Source: Omphalotus guepiniiformis (lineage: Eukaryota > Basidiomycota > Agaricomycetes > Agaricales > Omphalotaceae). From it: a DNA stretch of 64,000 nt. Of this stretch, positions 9,236 to 17,859 are shown one piece after another (position 1 is the stretch's first letter; every line of letters begins with the position of its first letter). The notes under the pieces were generated by a model. It was given only the letters and a program-made list of their open reading frames with translations. It was not told where the DNA came from and made no database searches. A program made the translations under genes and the position numbers. The stretch spans positions 186,001 through 250,000 of the forward strand of contig JAQOOI010000047.1 of the NCBI GenBank assembly GCA_028554645.1, in the 5' to 3' direction.

Positions 9236-10434
9236 TGAGTCTGTTCCTTGTCTTTGCTTATAGGTACAGAACCTTTCCCTCTCTCATAGGTAGGTACAAC
9301 AGCTCGCTTCTTAGTGTTAGGGTCCTGAATAACGAGGTCCTGCGTTCCATCTGCATGATTATCCACTAAACTCTCCGTGATCGTGTCAAAAGGCCGTCCC
9401 AGTAGCAATTCATATGCGGGGTCTCGAATTACATGTACTTGTAAGTACACGGTGATTCCGCCTAGTAAGAATGGTACATTACGCGCCAATCCCAAAGACT
9501 TCTCAACACCCTTGTTAGCCGATTGCATAAAGATTACTATGTCCGGGTCCCACGATAAACCTGCTTCGCGAGCTCTTTTCTCCGATGTAGAGATAATCTG
9601 TGAACCCGAGTCTAGTAGACTTTCGATCTTCGCAGTACCATTTACCAAAGGATACACGCATCGAAGCGACTCTGAATCTCTTGCCACGTAGATCTGAATT
9701 GGGTTATCTTTGCTTCCCAGGCTTTCCACGTACTGTTCAACTGGATCGCTAATCACAACCGCTCCTGCTGGAAGATCTCCTTCCGCCTGTTTCAGAACAA
9801 AAACTTCCGCGGTGACATTAAGGTCAGCTAACGCGACTGTATTTGCTGTTACGTGAACCTCTCCTACATTTTCCTCGCTAAAAGGTAATAGGGGGCTTTT
9901 GGCTAGGATCTCTCTCAAACCTCCCGCGGTCTCTTCAGGCTTCAATTTGACTCTTGACTTGATCGTTCCTCTGAGTGAAATTTCTGATTCCACTACTGTT
10001 TCTTCCGCGTCAGGATGTTTAGTTAACGGAATAACAGGAGACTCCGCGGCCTTCTCATTCCTTGTCTTCCAAATTATCCCCCTCGGGTTCTCTAACCGCT
10101 CTTTCTGAGCTTTCAGTTTCTCTTGCTCAGTTGGCGAATACGACACATCAGGTACGTTCGCGTAAGGAACCTCTGGTACGCGGCTCTTCTTCACTACTGT
10201 AGGTAGCGGAGGCATCTCGACACCATCGAATCTCAAATGTTTTTCCCTCTTGACCAACTCCTTATACTTATCTTTCTCTAGGCTCGCGTCCTTCTCAGGT
10301 TCCGCGTCCTTTTCTTTCCACAACCGTCGTTCATTACCCTTGTTTTCAGTATCATTCTCAGGTGCCGCGACCCTAACAGGATTTTTCTCTTTTGTAGGGG
10401 CCTGGCTTTCCATCCTCGAACTTACCGAAAACCC
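9208..10434 (-). CDS. pro: Gypsy-B copy 1 protease frame (Pro), about 400 aa
   Basis: The frame is open from the gag slippery site (10428-10434) to TGA at 9208-9210 and also has an ATG at 10411-10413, 8 nt after the gag stop. It could therefore be made by -1 frameshifting (preferred) or by reinitiation. The charged N-terminal half is followed by a retropepsin-like domain with SLLDSGSQIIS (catalytic DSG) and a C-terminal ELLLGRPFD. It would cleave the Gag-Pro-Pol polyprotein. A second heptamer at 9229-9235 leads into pol. It is intact, unlike copy 2. Confidence 0.87.
   Translation of the reverse strand, partial: GFSVSSRMESQAPTKEKNPVRVAAPENDTENKGNERRLWKEKDAEPEKDASLEKDKYKELVKREKHLRFDGVEMPPLPTVVKKSRVPEVPYANVPDVSYSPTEQEKLKAQKERLENPRGIIWKTRNEKAAESPVIPLTKHPDAEETVVESEISLRGTIKSRVKLKPEETAGGLREILAKSPLLPFSEENVGEVHVTANTVALADLNVTAEVFVLKQAEGDLPAGAVVISDPVEQYVESLGSKDNPIQIYVARDSESLRCVYPLVNGTAKIESLLDSGSQIISTSEKRAREAGLSWDPDIVIFMQSANKGVEKSLGLARNVPFLLGGITVYLQVHVIRDPAYELLLGRPFDTITESLVDNHADGTQDLVIQDPNTKKRAVVPTYERGKGSVPISKDKEQTQGFSAASRN
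9229..9235 (-). promoter_or_regulatory. -1 frameshift heptamer G GGT TTT, pro to pol, copy 1
   Basis: In the protease frame the minus strand reads CAG GGT TTT TCA. GGGTTTT is in X XXY YYZ register, and a -1 slip enters the pol frame seven codons before the protease stop at 9208-9210. A 6-bp hairpin TTGATC-CCA-GATCAA follows at 9197-9211, with an outer CTTC/GAAG stem beginning about 7 nt after the heptamer. Confidence 0.78.
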
Positions 10435-12185
10435 TCCTCGAACCTTCCTTTCTCATTGTTACTAACTGCCACGTTACTTATTGAATCTCTTGCCGACCCT
10501 CGAATATAGGCCGCGCTGAGATTGGATTCTAACACCCTTTCTTGAGCACGCTTCGCCTCTTCATATTCTTGCCAAACTCTAGTGTACTGTTTATTGTACG
10601 ACTCGACCTCCTCTAGTTGCATCTGTAGTACCTCAACCTGAGAAGCTTGTACTTTCTTTTCAGACAGTCTTCGGTCCACAAAGTCTTTCTGAGGAGGCCC
10701 ATTTGGAGCTTTCTGTGCTACTGGCTCTCCATCTGGCATACAAGTGATCCCTTCTTTCAAAATGATCTTTCCATCATCTACGTACTGCTTGCGTACCATA
10801 CATTGCCCTGCCATATGTCCGTTTAAGCCACAGAACCAACACGTCGCGGCTCGAAAGTAGTCGGGACGGTTGTCATTCAACGCGGTTCTCCCGTAGTCCC
10901 GCGGCGCCATATAGGGTATACGTTCTGGATGCCTGGTACCGCTACTCGTTCCAGGTGCCGCGAGCTTTAATTGCTCTAGCAGTTTACCCATCATTTCTTC
11001 TTCTCTCGCGGCTCTCTGGGTAAGGTTCTTTGTTTGAATCGTGATTAGATCTTTCAATTCCGCCACCCATCCTTCCGTTTGCTCATGCTTCACTTTTTCT
11101 ACTTTCTTTCCTCTATCTTCCTTCGCGGACCTTACGTTCCCAAGACTAATTACTTCCTCAACCTGAGATCTCGCGTTAAATTCTGCCTCGTCCAGAATCT
11201 CTTCTGCTGTATAGGCATCATCTCTCGGTCTAGCCTCCGCAGGTGGGTTCGCACGCTTTTGTAACTTCAAAGTCAACGTGATGGATCTCCAAAATTCATC
11301 TTCAAACATTCCTCGGAGGACTCTGACAATTTCTCTGTTAGTATACAACGCGGTCGTAGTGTAGTGCTTAAGGAACGGCCTTAGGGTATTCCTCATTCTT
11401 AATACATCTTCGAGATCTTCCATCGTTATATTCTTATACTTCTTCGCGGCTCTTTCGAATTTTGCGAAGGAGAAAGTTCCCTCGTCCGATCCTCCATCAT
11501 AACTCTTCAAAATCTCGTCGCGGAACTCGATAAACGTCCCTTCCTCTTTCTCGTACGTAGGCAACGCCTTCCATTGTTCTCTTATAGTTGCGGGTAGGTA
11601 ACGCAACGCGACTGATTTCTTATCCGCTTCTTCCTCTATTTTGAAATCTTGGATAATATCCTCAATCTCCCCCAGATAGTCTCTGACGTCGTCTACATCA
11701 TGATCGCGACGCAAATCTGGTGCTCCACGTTCTCTTCTCCTCGGAATCTTATCCATAGCCGGCATTTTTATGATATTTTCTTGAATTATAGGTAAAATAG
11801 GTGCAGAGTTCGGTGAAATTTGTAAATCAAATAGAAGTGTGTGGACTTCGGATAGTTCCTCGTCCGAATGAGAATGTCTATCAATAGTTGGTGGGACTAC
11901 TGAGTTTCGACGTGACGGTGGGTCTGGCCTAGGAAATTGAATTGAAGTACCTTCTCCGTAATCAGATAGTTCTTCGTCAAAGTTCCGCGACTGTCTAATA
12001 CTCGAATCTTCCGCGTCAACTACGTTAATCGATTCTCGGGGTTGAGCAACAACTTCAGGATGTGACTTCCTGTAGCTACTAACTCTTTTGATTGCCTTTG
12101 CACGTGCTAACGACTCTCTGGTATTCTCTACCGTTGAAGGCCGTGAACTTCGCCTAGACGTTTTGTCTGATTGTTGGTTAGACAA
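10422..12185 (-). CDS. gag: Gypsy-B copy 1 Gag with CCHC knuckle; start codon is not ATG
   Basis: The open frame of about 590 codons begins after TAG near 12195 and has no ATG until codon 141 (MPAMDK, ATG at 11763-11765). Either Gag starts there (about 447 aa) or the Ser/Arg-rich upstream 140 codons are added from a near-cognate codon. A gag-like helical region (YLGEIEDIIQDF ... YLPATIREQW) is followed by a zinc knuckle CWFCGLNGHMAGQC (CX2CX4HX4C) near 10810-10850 and a coiled-coil-like C-terminus. Stop TAA at 10422-10424 follows a GGGTTTT slippery site. Gag would form the particle and bind genomic RNA. Confidence 0.88.
   Translation of the reverse strand: MSNQQSDKTSRRSSRPSTVENTRESLARAKAIKRVSSYRKSHPEVVAQPRESINVVDAEDSSIRQSRNFDEELSDYGEGTSIQFPRPDPPSRRNSVVPPTIDRHSHSDEELSEVHTLLFDLQISPNSAPILPIIQENIIKMPAMDKIPRRRERGAPDLRRDHDVDDVRDYLGEIEDIIQDFKIEEEADKKSVALRYLPATIREQWKALPTYEKEEGTFIEFRDEILKSYDGGSDEGTFSFAKFERAAKKYKNITMEDLEDVLRMRNTLRPFLKHYTTTALYTNREIVRVLRGMFEDEFWRSITLTLKLQKRANPPAEARPRDDAYTAEEILDEAEFNARSQVEEVISLGNVRSAKEDRGKKVEKVKHEQTEGWVAELKDLITIQTKNLTQRAAREEEMMGKLLEQLKLAAPGTSSGTRHPERIPYMAPRDYGRTALNDNRPDYFRAATCWFCGLNGHMAGQCMVRKQYVDDGKIILKEGITCMPDGEPVAQKAPNGPPQKDFVDRRLSEKKVQASQVEVLQMQLEEVESYNKQYTRVWQEYEEAKRAQERVLESNLSAAYIRGSARDSISNVAVSNNEKGRFEEGFR
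10428..10434 (-). promoter_or_regulatory. -1 frameshift heptamer G GGT TTT, gag to pro, copy 1
   Basis: In the gag frame the minus strand reads GAG GGT TTT CGG TAA. GGGTTTT is in X XXY YYZ register and a -1 slip continues TCG GTA AGT TCG AGG ATG, the protease frame. It is the same heptamer as at the pro-pol junction and lies 3 nt before the gag stop codon. Confidence 0.78.
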
Positions 12186-12254
12186 CCGCGACTATAACTC
12201 TTCGGTCTCGTACGAAACCTAAAACACTTTACTTAGTTTATTAATCAGAAACCC

Positions 12255-12270
12255 CTCGCGGTGGGCTCCA
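12255..12270 (-). promoter_or_regulatory. Gypsy-B primer-binding site (tRNA type), copy 1
   Basis: Two bases after the LTR end (12273) the minus strand reads TGGAGCCCACCGCGAG. It begins with the TGG expected for pairing with a tRNA CCA end. The matching tRNA would end CUCGCGGUGGGCUCCA; I could not identify it. Gypsy-A next door primes differently. Confidence 0.65.
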
Positions 12271-12272
12271 GA

Positions 12273-13511
12273 TGATGTGCTTGGTATGGGGTATGAATGA
12301 GAAGAAGTGCTAACTACTCGAATGAATCTATCAAGCACTCAAAACACACACACAACACACAAAGACTTTTAAGTTCGTGGGGTTTGGGGGACTAACAAAC
12401 TCTGTGAAGCGAATAAGGTTGTTGTAAGAGGAACGCGGAGACACAGTCAAAACCGACGCGGCACAGATAACTCTCTGCTACACACCACTCAAACGAACTA
12501 ACGCGTAACTTTAACAAATCACCGCGACCAGTGACTACAAACGATACAACAACCAGACGATTGTTGGGAGATGCCAGACGACTTCTCACTTAGTGGAGTT
12601 GGGTATAGGAGGATTTCAGAACTGCCAGACGACGAGTTCAACGAGTGACCAGACGATCCACTCTTATTCGCACTACACACACAGGCTCCGCGGTACCAGA
12701 CGATCCCGCTTGTAAACACTTAGGCACACTGACTTATGAACTAACGCGACGGTTAACACTTTAAAACTTCTAATCACTCAGAGGGACTTAAGCTTTTCCA
12801 CACACAAATGCTATTAGCTCTATGGGGGGGCTCGGGAACCTGTCCTTCCTTGCCCAGGTTCTATTTCTTATATACAGTATTTCTATTTACATAGTACAAA
12901 CAAATGTCGCGATACTTGACAGTTATGAGATATATGGTGCATATGGTGCACCGCGTAGGGTAGGGATGAAGTATAGTACGCGGTAACAGGGTATCCTATA
13001 TCGGTTTATAATCTTGCCGCTTTTAGAAAGTATCGCGGTAGTTCGCTAACACTGTGTCTCCTTACGTGTTCTACTTCCGCGTCGTCGGAAGTACTTCGTG
13101 TTACATCGTACGTCTAGACCCTTCTGTGGCTCAACAGTGGTCATTAGATATGACTAGTGCACGGAGCTACTGCTACCTGATTTCTAAGTCTGGCCTTCTG
13201 AGTAGTGCCGCGGTACTTCGTTACCTACGCGTTGGTTTATACAGTATTGGGGCCATCAAGTTATACACGTCGGACCTTAGAACAAGTGCCGCGACGCTTT
13301 ACTTGAGTGTATACTTAGGTAATACCTACACTGAGAAGACCCATTTAGTGCCGTTCTACAGTCTTGTACACCTTTGTACACATATACTAGTGGTTGAATG
13401 TGCGTAATACACCGCGTAACTTAGGACTATACAGTGTACTTAGTAGGTTTGTACTGGAGTGATCAATCCCGCGAGGCCAAAAATGGTAGTGGTATTCCTG
13501 CGGTCGTATCA
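12273..13511 (-). repeat. Gypsy-B LTR 1, 1239 bp (5' LTR of copy 1)
   Basis: It runs on the minus strand from TGATACG at 13511 to CACATCA at 12273, with TGAT/ATCA ends. It is an inverted near-copy of LTR 2 (13767-15005) and LTR 3 (27424-28665), with a few substitutions. It contains a TATATAA element (near 12870 on the minus strand), many CGCG tetranucleotides and a five-hairpin leader array at 12546-12713. It borders PKS sequence at 13512. The matching target duplication is outside the window. Confidence 0.92.
12546..12713 (-). repeat. Five-hairpin array with loop UCGUCUGG, LTR 1
   Basis: TCGTCTGG on the minus strand occurs at 12696-12703, 12649-12656, 12625-12632, 12574-12581 and 12553-12560. 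Each copy is flanked by sequences that pair with each other but differ between copies. It is the same array as in LTR 2, where the stems are described. Confidence 0.7.
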
Positions 13512-13766
13512 CCGAGATGATGATCTCCTTATTGGCAGTGTTAAAGGAAACGTTGGGTAAGTCTTTGTACCACCTGGTCCGTTATTCACGCTGGGACCTC
13601 ATCAAACTAACATCTCTGTATCAGTCATATGGAGATCACATCATTCTTGGCTTCTCTCTCAAAGGTTCTCTCAATCTTCAAACAAAGTGAGTTCCTCCTC
13701 AGGCCAATTTGAAGCGCCGTAACCCAACCACCCACTGGGACGAGCTCCGTCTTCGTGTGCCCACGT
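13512..13766 (+). pseudogene. PKS ketosynthase fragment stranded between two retrotransposons
   Basis: Reading + strand, exon sequence DDDLLIGSVKGNVG ends at 13556. An intron (13557-13624, GT..AG) follows, then GHMEITSFLASLSKVLSIF, the conserved region around a KS active-site histidine. A missing base near 13690-13697 shifts the frame before NLKRRNPTTHWDELRLRVPT. The fragment stops at the TSD ACGT (13763-13766) and the reading frame resumes at 28666 with SPTTLVPRAK. It is the same gene as 28666-36402. The upstream KS must lie left of Gypsy-B copy 1, outside the window. Confidence 0.85.
13763..13766. repeat. Left target-site duplication ACGT of the 14.9-kb element
   Basis: ACGT directly precedes LTR 2 and is repeated directly after LTR 3 at 28666-28669. 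Removing the element and one copy restores continuous KS coding sequence (..RVPT-SPTTLV..), which confirms the insertion boundaries. Confidence 0.85.
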
Positions 13767-14403
13767 TGATACGACCGCGGGAATACCACTACCATTTTCG
13801 GCCTCGCGGGATTGATCACTCCAGTACAAACCTACTAAGTACACTGTATAGTCCTAAGTTCCGCGGTGTATTACGCACATTCAACCACTAGTATATGTGT
13901 ACAAAGGTGTACAAGACTGTAGAACGGCACTAAATGGGTCTTCTCAGTGTAGGTATTACCTAAGTATGCACTCAAGTAAAGTGTCGCGGCACTTGTTCTA
14001 AGGTCCGACGTGTATAACTTGATGGCCCCAATACTGTATAAACCAACGCGTAGGTAACGAGGTACCGCGGCACTACTCAGAAGGCCAGACTTAGAAACCA
14101 GGTAGCAGTAGCTCCGTGCACTAGTCATATCTAATGACCACTGTTGAGCCACAGAAGGGTCTAGACGTACGATGTAACACGAAGTACTTCCGACGACGCG
14201 GAAGTAGAACACGTAAGGAGACACAGCGTTAGCGAACTACCGCGATACTTTCTAAAAGCGGCAAGATTATAACCCGATATAGGATACCCTGTTACCGCGT
14301 ACTACACTTCATCCCTACCTTACGCGGTGCACCATATGCACCATATATCTCATAACTGTCAAGTATCGCGACATTTGTTTGTACTATGTAAATAGAGATA
14401 CTG

Positions 14404-14410
14404 TATATAA
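14404..14410 (+). promoter_or_regulatory. TATA box of Gypsy-B LTR 2
   Basis: The sequence TATATAA lies about 30 bp before the start of the ATG-free leader. The same element is present in LTR 1 and LTR 3 (28064-28070). Confidence 0.6.
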
Positions 14411-14563
14411 GAAATAGAACCTGGGCAAGGAAGGACAGGTTCCCGAGCCCCCCATAGAGCTAATAGCATTTGTGTGTGGAAAAGCTTAAGTCCCTCTGAG
14501 TGATTAGAAGTTTTAAAGTGTTAACCGTCGCGTTAGTTCATAAGTCAGTGTGCCTAAGTGTTT

Positions 14564-14730
14564 ACAAGCGGGATCGTCTGGTACCGCGGAGCCTGTGTGT
14601 GTAGTGCGAATAAGAGTGGATCGTCTGGTCACTCGTTGAACTCGTCGTCTGGCAGTTCTGAAATCCTCCTATACCCAACTCCACTAAGTGAGAAGTCGTC
14701 TGGCATCTCCCAACAATCGTCTGGTTGTTG
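14564..14730 (+). repeat. Five-hairpin array with invariant loop UCGUCUGG, LTR 2
   Basis: TCGTCTGG occurs at 14574-14581, 14621-14628, 14645-14652, 14696-14703 and 14717-14724. Flanks pair across the loop. They are GCGGGA/TACCGC (one mismatch), GAGTGGA/TCACTC (one bulge), GAACTCG/CAGTTC (one bulge), GAGAAG/CATCTC (one mismatch) and CAACAA/TTGTTG (perfect). Stem sequences differ between copies while the 8-nt loop does not. The array lies in the predicted 5' leader. Confidence 0.72.
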
Positions 14731-15007
14731 TATCGTTTGTAGTCACTGGTCGCGGTGATTTGTTAAAGTTACGCGTTAGTTTGTTTGAGTGGTGTGTAGC
14801 ATAGAGTTATCTGTGCCGCGTCGGTTTTGACTGTGTCTCCGCGTTCCTCTTACAACAACCTTATTCGCTTCACAGAGTTTGTTAGTCCCCCAAACCCCAC
14901 GAACTTAAAAGTCTTTGTGTGTTGTGTGTGTGTTTTGAGTGCTTGATAGATTCATTCGAGTTAGTTAGCACTTCTTCTCATTCATACCCCATACCAAGCA
15001 CATCATC

Positions 15008-15023
15008 TGGAGCCCACCGCGAG
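15008..15023 (+). promoter_or_regulatory. Primer-binding site after LTR 2
   Basis: TGGAGCCCACCGCGAG lies two bases after the LTR, identical to the site after LTR 1. Only about 20 bases of gag-side sequence follow before the join to the cargo A promoter (GAGGGG then TATATAACC). A matching minus-strand copy before gag (26511-26530) means the site is duplicated in inverted orientation. Confidence 0.7.
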
Positions 15024-15025
15024 GG

Positions 15026-15032
15026 GTATATA
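15026..15032 (+). promoter_or_regulatory. TATA box of cargo gene A
   Basis: TATATAA lies 59 bp before the ATG at 15091, a spacing that fits a short 5' UTR. The same promoter is repeated in inverted orientation at about 27036-27042, pointing at gag. Confidence 0.6.
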
Positions 15033-15090
15033 ACCTTCAGCGCCCGGGTGTCGAACTTCAACTTTTTGCTCCCTCTTTCATCACTGGTTT

Positions 15091-17368
15091 ATGCCTATCA
15101 AGGCTGAACCCCTTGACTATAACTCTTTAATAGTAAGTGACGCGGTACTTTTTGCGTGTCTTCTTTGCTTAGCTCCGTTTGATAGGCTTTTTCTCCTACT
15201 GCTTCTGAGGCCGCCTTTATTATGCCTTCTTCTCAACCCTCGACTTCACGCGTACACAAACGAAGACGACGTGATGCTTCGCCTCGACCCTCTTCTACTT
15301 TGCCTTCCGTCCCGGACAGCTCACAGCGGTCTATATCCGCCGCGGAGCTTATCTTGCTTGAACAGATCCGTACCGGGCAACTTTCCGTTCAACCTTCCGT
15401 GGTACTTCCCATTCCTTCGAACATTCCCGAGGCTTTAGCACCCGTACGCCGTCGTCGAGAGCGCCGTGATAAGGCTTTGTCTGTTCTCAAGAAACGTCGT
15501 GCTCGTCATCCTAGTCAATCTGCTCTGGTTAGTTCCGCGTTCGTTTTATCTGTTGTATTTAACTAACTTGCGGTAGCTTACTCCCGTTACCGCTGAGGAT
15601 CAGGCGAAATTCGCTGATGACTTTTTGGCGTTCCGTGACGAGACCTATTCGCTCCCTCCCGCGACTCCTGTGCCTACTGCCGTTACAACTCGTCCGCGGC
15701 CTCCTCGTACTTTGTCTGACTTGGAGCGCCAACCCTGGCCCACACGTCTAGTAAGTACTCCTTTGTTCCTTGTCTACTAACTCTTCTTCTCATTCTTATC
15801 CTTAGTTTGACGACGAGGCGGTCGAGTCTTCCAATGAGGGCTCTCCTCCTGCTGCCAAGCGTCGCCGTGGCCCTTTGCGCAAACGAGTAGAGAGTGATTC
15901 TGAGGCTTCCGCGGAGCCTGATAACTCCGTTGGTATTGTGGCTGCTGTATCCTCAGTGACGCGAGACTTGCCTCCCACAGCGCCAACTCCTCGCTTCGTG
16001 AGTAATTCCTGTTATTCCAACTAGTTTTACTCACTCTACTTCCCAGTCTTTTTCTCGTTCTCCCCCTCCTGTGGACTTATCGCAAGGGTTCACTGTTACT
16101 GCCGCGGAACCTTCGGTTCCTACGAACCTTATTCCTGTCACTCCTACACGGTCCCCACTGGTGGAATCTGGTCCCGCGCCTCTCACTCCTTCTGGTGTCC
16201 CAGCCGCATTTTCTCCTCTGACTAGTACCGTACCCGTTCCTCCTGCTGTACCTGTGCTACCTTCAACTTCCGCGGTTCCTTCTTCTGTGGCAGGACCCTC
16301 GACTTTCGTGGAGCCTCCTGCTACTACTCAGGTTGGAACCAAGGTGAGTTCCTTCCCTGTTTAAGCTGCTTCGTTGCTTATTTCTTTTTCAGGGCAAAAG
16401 AAAAGCTTCGCGGAAGTCTAAACTAGCGACAAAAACTACCGCGTCAACTATTCAAGAAGCCGACCGCTTTCGTACTCCCTCTCCTCGCCCAGGCGACCTC
16501 GAAACTAGACGTCGGTTCCTTCGTGAAGTCGAGGGTTACCCCCAATATTGGTACGAGAAAGTTTTCCCCGCCGCGGAGCACTTTGGTGCCTTTATTCCTC
16601 ACAACCTTCATCCCATCGAGAAGGGGGACAAAGCCACCGCGGTGCCTACTACCGTAGGTGGCTCTTACGAAGGAGGGGTCCGCTGGTATACGGCTAACAA
16701 CATCCCCGCAAATGGTTTCATTAACTATGACCTACCGGGTATGGTACCTCCGCTGATGACAAGTCACATTCGCCTTCGCCAGATTGTGGCTTCTTCCGTG
16801 AACCTGGTAAGTTCTTCGATACTTTTTCTTCTTACTTCTCTGATTACTTCTTAGCCCTCCATTCGCTGTGGGTCATGCATTATTCACGGCAAGCCTTGCG
16901 TCTTCGTCAAGGCCGGGGAGTCATGTAACGAGTGTCTTAGCAAGAAGGACTCCGCGTGCACCTTTCGTTATGGGATTCGCAAGATCGCGTTGGAGGATGA
17001 AGCTTTTCACAACCGCGGACTCTTTTCTGCGCGCCGTATGTCTTCTCCCTTACTACTTTCCCTTTTCTCTGATCTTTCCTTTAGATGCTATGTCTCTGCA
17101 ACTTGAAGCGTCAATGCTTACTGACCGCTTGAATGAACAAGTTGCCGCGATGCACGGTATTCAGAAAATGGCTCAAGCCAAGATCGACGAACTCGCGGAT
17201 GTTTTAGTACAGGGTTACTATAACTTCGGTCGCGACTATTTGACGCAGGTCCGCCTTAGTGGTGACCTTGCTCAAATGATTGTGGATGAGAAGATCCTGC
17301 CCGCCATCGAGGCTGGGCAGCTCAAATCAATCAACGCGGCATCCGAACATCAGGCATATCAGAAATAG
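15091..17368 (+). CDS. Cargo gene A: nuclear-looking protein with Zn2Cys6-like cysteine cluster, eight exons
   Basis: The ATG at 15091 follows the TATA box. Proposed exons are 15091-15132, 15210-15527, 15577-15750, 15806-15997, 16047-16343, 16393-16806, 16855-17035 and 17085-17368, all with GT..AG introns and matching phase. A basic N-terminus (KRRRRD, RRRRERRDK), Ser/Pro-rich acidic segments and a KRRRG stretch suggest a nuclear protein. Exon 7 encodes six cysteines spaced CX2CX6CX8CX2CX7C (starting CGSC), the spacing of fungal Zn2Cys6 DNA-binding clusters. A helical, coiled-coil-like tail (LEASMLTDRLNEQVAAM) follows, also as in Zn2Cys6 factors. The family is not recognised. DNA binding is inferred. 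A shorter start at the ATG 15222 in exon 2 is possible. Confidence 0.7.
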
Positions 17369-17859
17369 TGGTCCCTGCCTTCTCTGTTCATTTTCTTGCT
17401 CTGGTTCCGCGGAAGTAAAAGCTCTTAGTCTCGTAGTGTTTGTAGTATCGCGGAGCTTGTTTTTTTTTTTTTTCTTTATTTTATTACTTGGAAATGTTAT
17501 TAGCTTTGTCTCGAGTGATTTTAAACTGTGTGACATTTTCCTTGTTCTATAAAATCGAAAATATTCAAGAAATTCTACGCGGCACTTTTCCCAAATTCCC
17601 GCGATTCTACGCGGTACTAAACTGTACGCGGTGCTTTCTATTCCTACGACCCTTCCCCATCTTTGAAATCACAACTGTCCCCAGTTGTTCAGAACACTCG
17701 CGACGCTTGGTAAAGTACCATATGTTCCACCGCGTCAACTTTGAAGGACGGTGCGCGGAATTAGAATTCTACGCGGACAAGTTTCCTTCTGGTCCAGACT
17801 GCCCTGGCCAGTTATAAAAGGACCTCCAAACACTAAGTTCTTCCTATCTGAATCACTTA
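17369..17859 (+). other. Interval between cargo genes A and B, with TATA box
   Basis: This is the 3' flank of gene A (poly-T run near 17460) and the promoter of gene B. TATAAAA at 17815-17821 lies about 40 bp before the gene B ATG. CGCG motifs continue through this non-coding stretch. No other gene is seen. Confidence 0.5.

Larger units (their letters stand above)
7108..13511 (-). mobile_element. Gypsy-B copy 1: three-frame Ty3/gypsy element, cut by Gypsy-A
   Basis: Minus-strand order is 5' LTR (12273-13511), tRNA-type primer-binding site, gag, protease frame and pol. Pol is cut at 7108 by Gypsy-A in the RNase H region, so integrase and the 3' half lie beyond the left edge. LTR and gag-pol have the same orientation here, unlike in the second element. 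It is inserted in the ketosynthase part of the PKS gene (13512 onward). The protease frame is intact here but frameshifted in the second copy, so the two copies are complementary in what they retain. Confidence 0.9.
13767..15005 (+). repeat. Gypsy-B LTR 2, 1239 bp (left, + orientation)
   Basis: It runs from TGATACG at 13767 to CACATCA at 15005. A TATATAA box lies at 14404-14410, giving a predicted RNA start near 14435. The 570-nt leader part contains no ATG. About 17 CGCG tetranucleotides were counted and no GCGC. The LTR is followed by TC and the primer-binding site. Confidence 0.92.

Noticed and set aside
13054..14224. 117-aa ORFs repeated in the three Gypsy-B LTRs (13054-13407, 13871-14224, 27528-27884)
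   Set aside because: They lie in U3 on the strand opposite to the element, and differ by an indel between LTRs (118 versus 117 aa). They look like chance open frames in a repeated sequence, not a gene.
14558..14758. 66-aa ORF across the Gypsy-B hairpin array
   Set aside because: It starts at GTG in an ATG-free leader and its conservation only reflects recent LTR copies; the hairpin structure explains the repeats better.
12273..15005. LTR 1 and LTR 2 as arms of one large palindromic DNA transposon
   Set aside because: The 255-bp spacer is PKS coding sequence and each LTR has TG..CA-type ends, a primer-binding site beside it and element sequence on its outer side. They belong to two separate insertions in opposite orientation.
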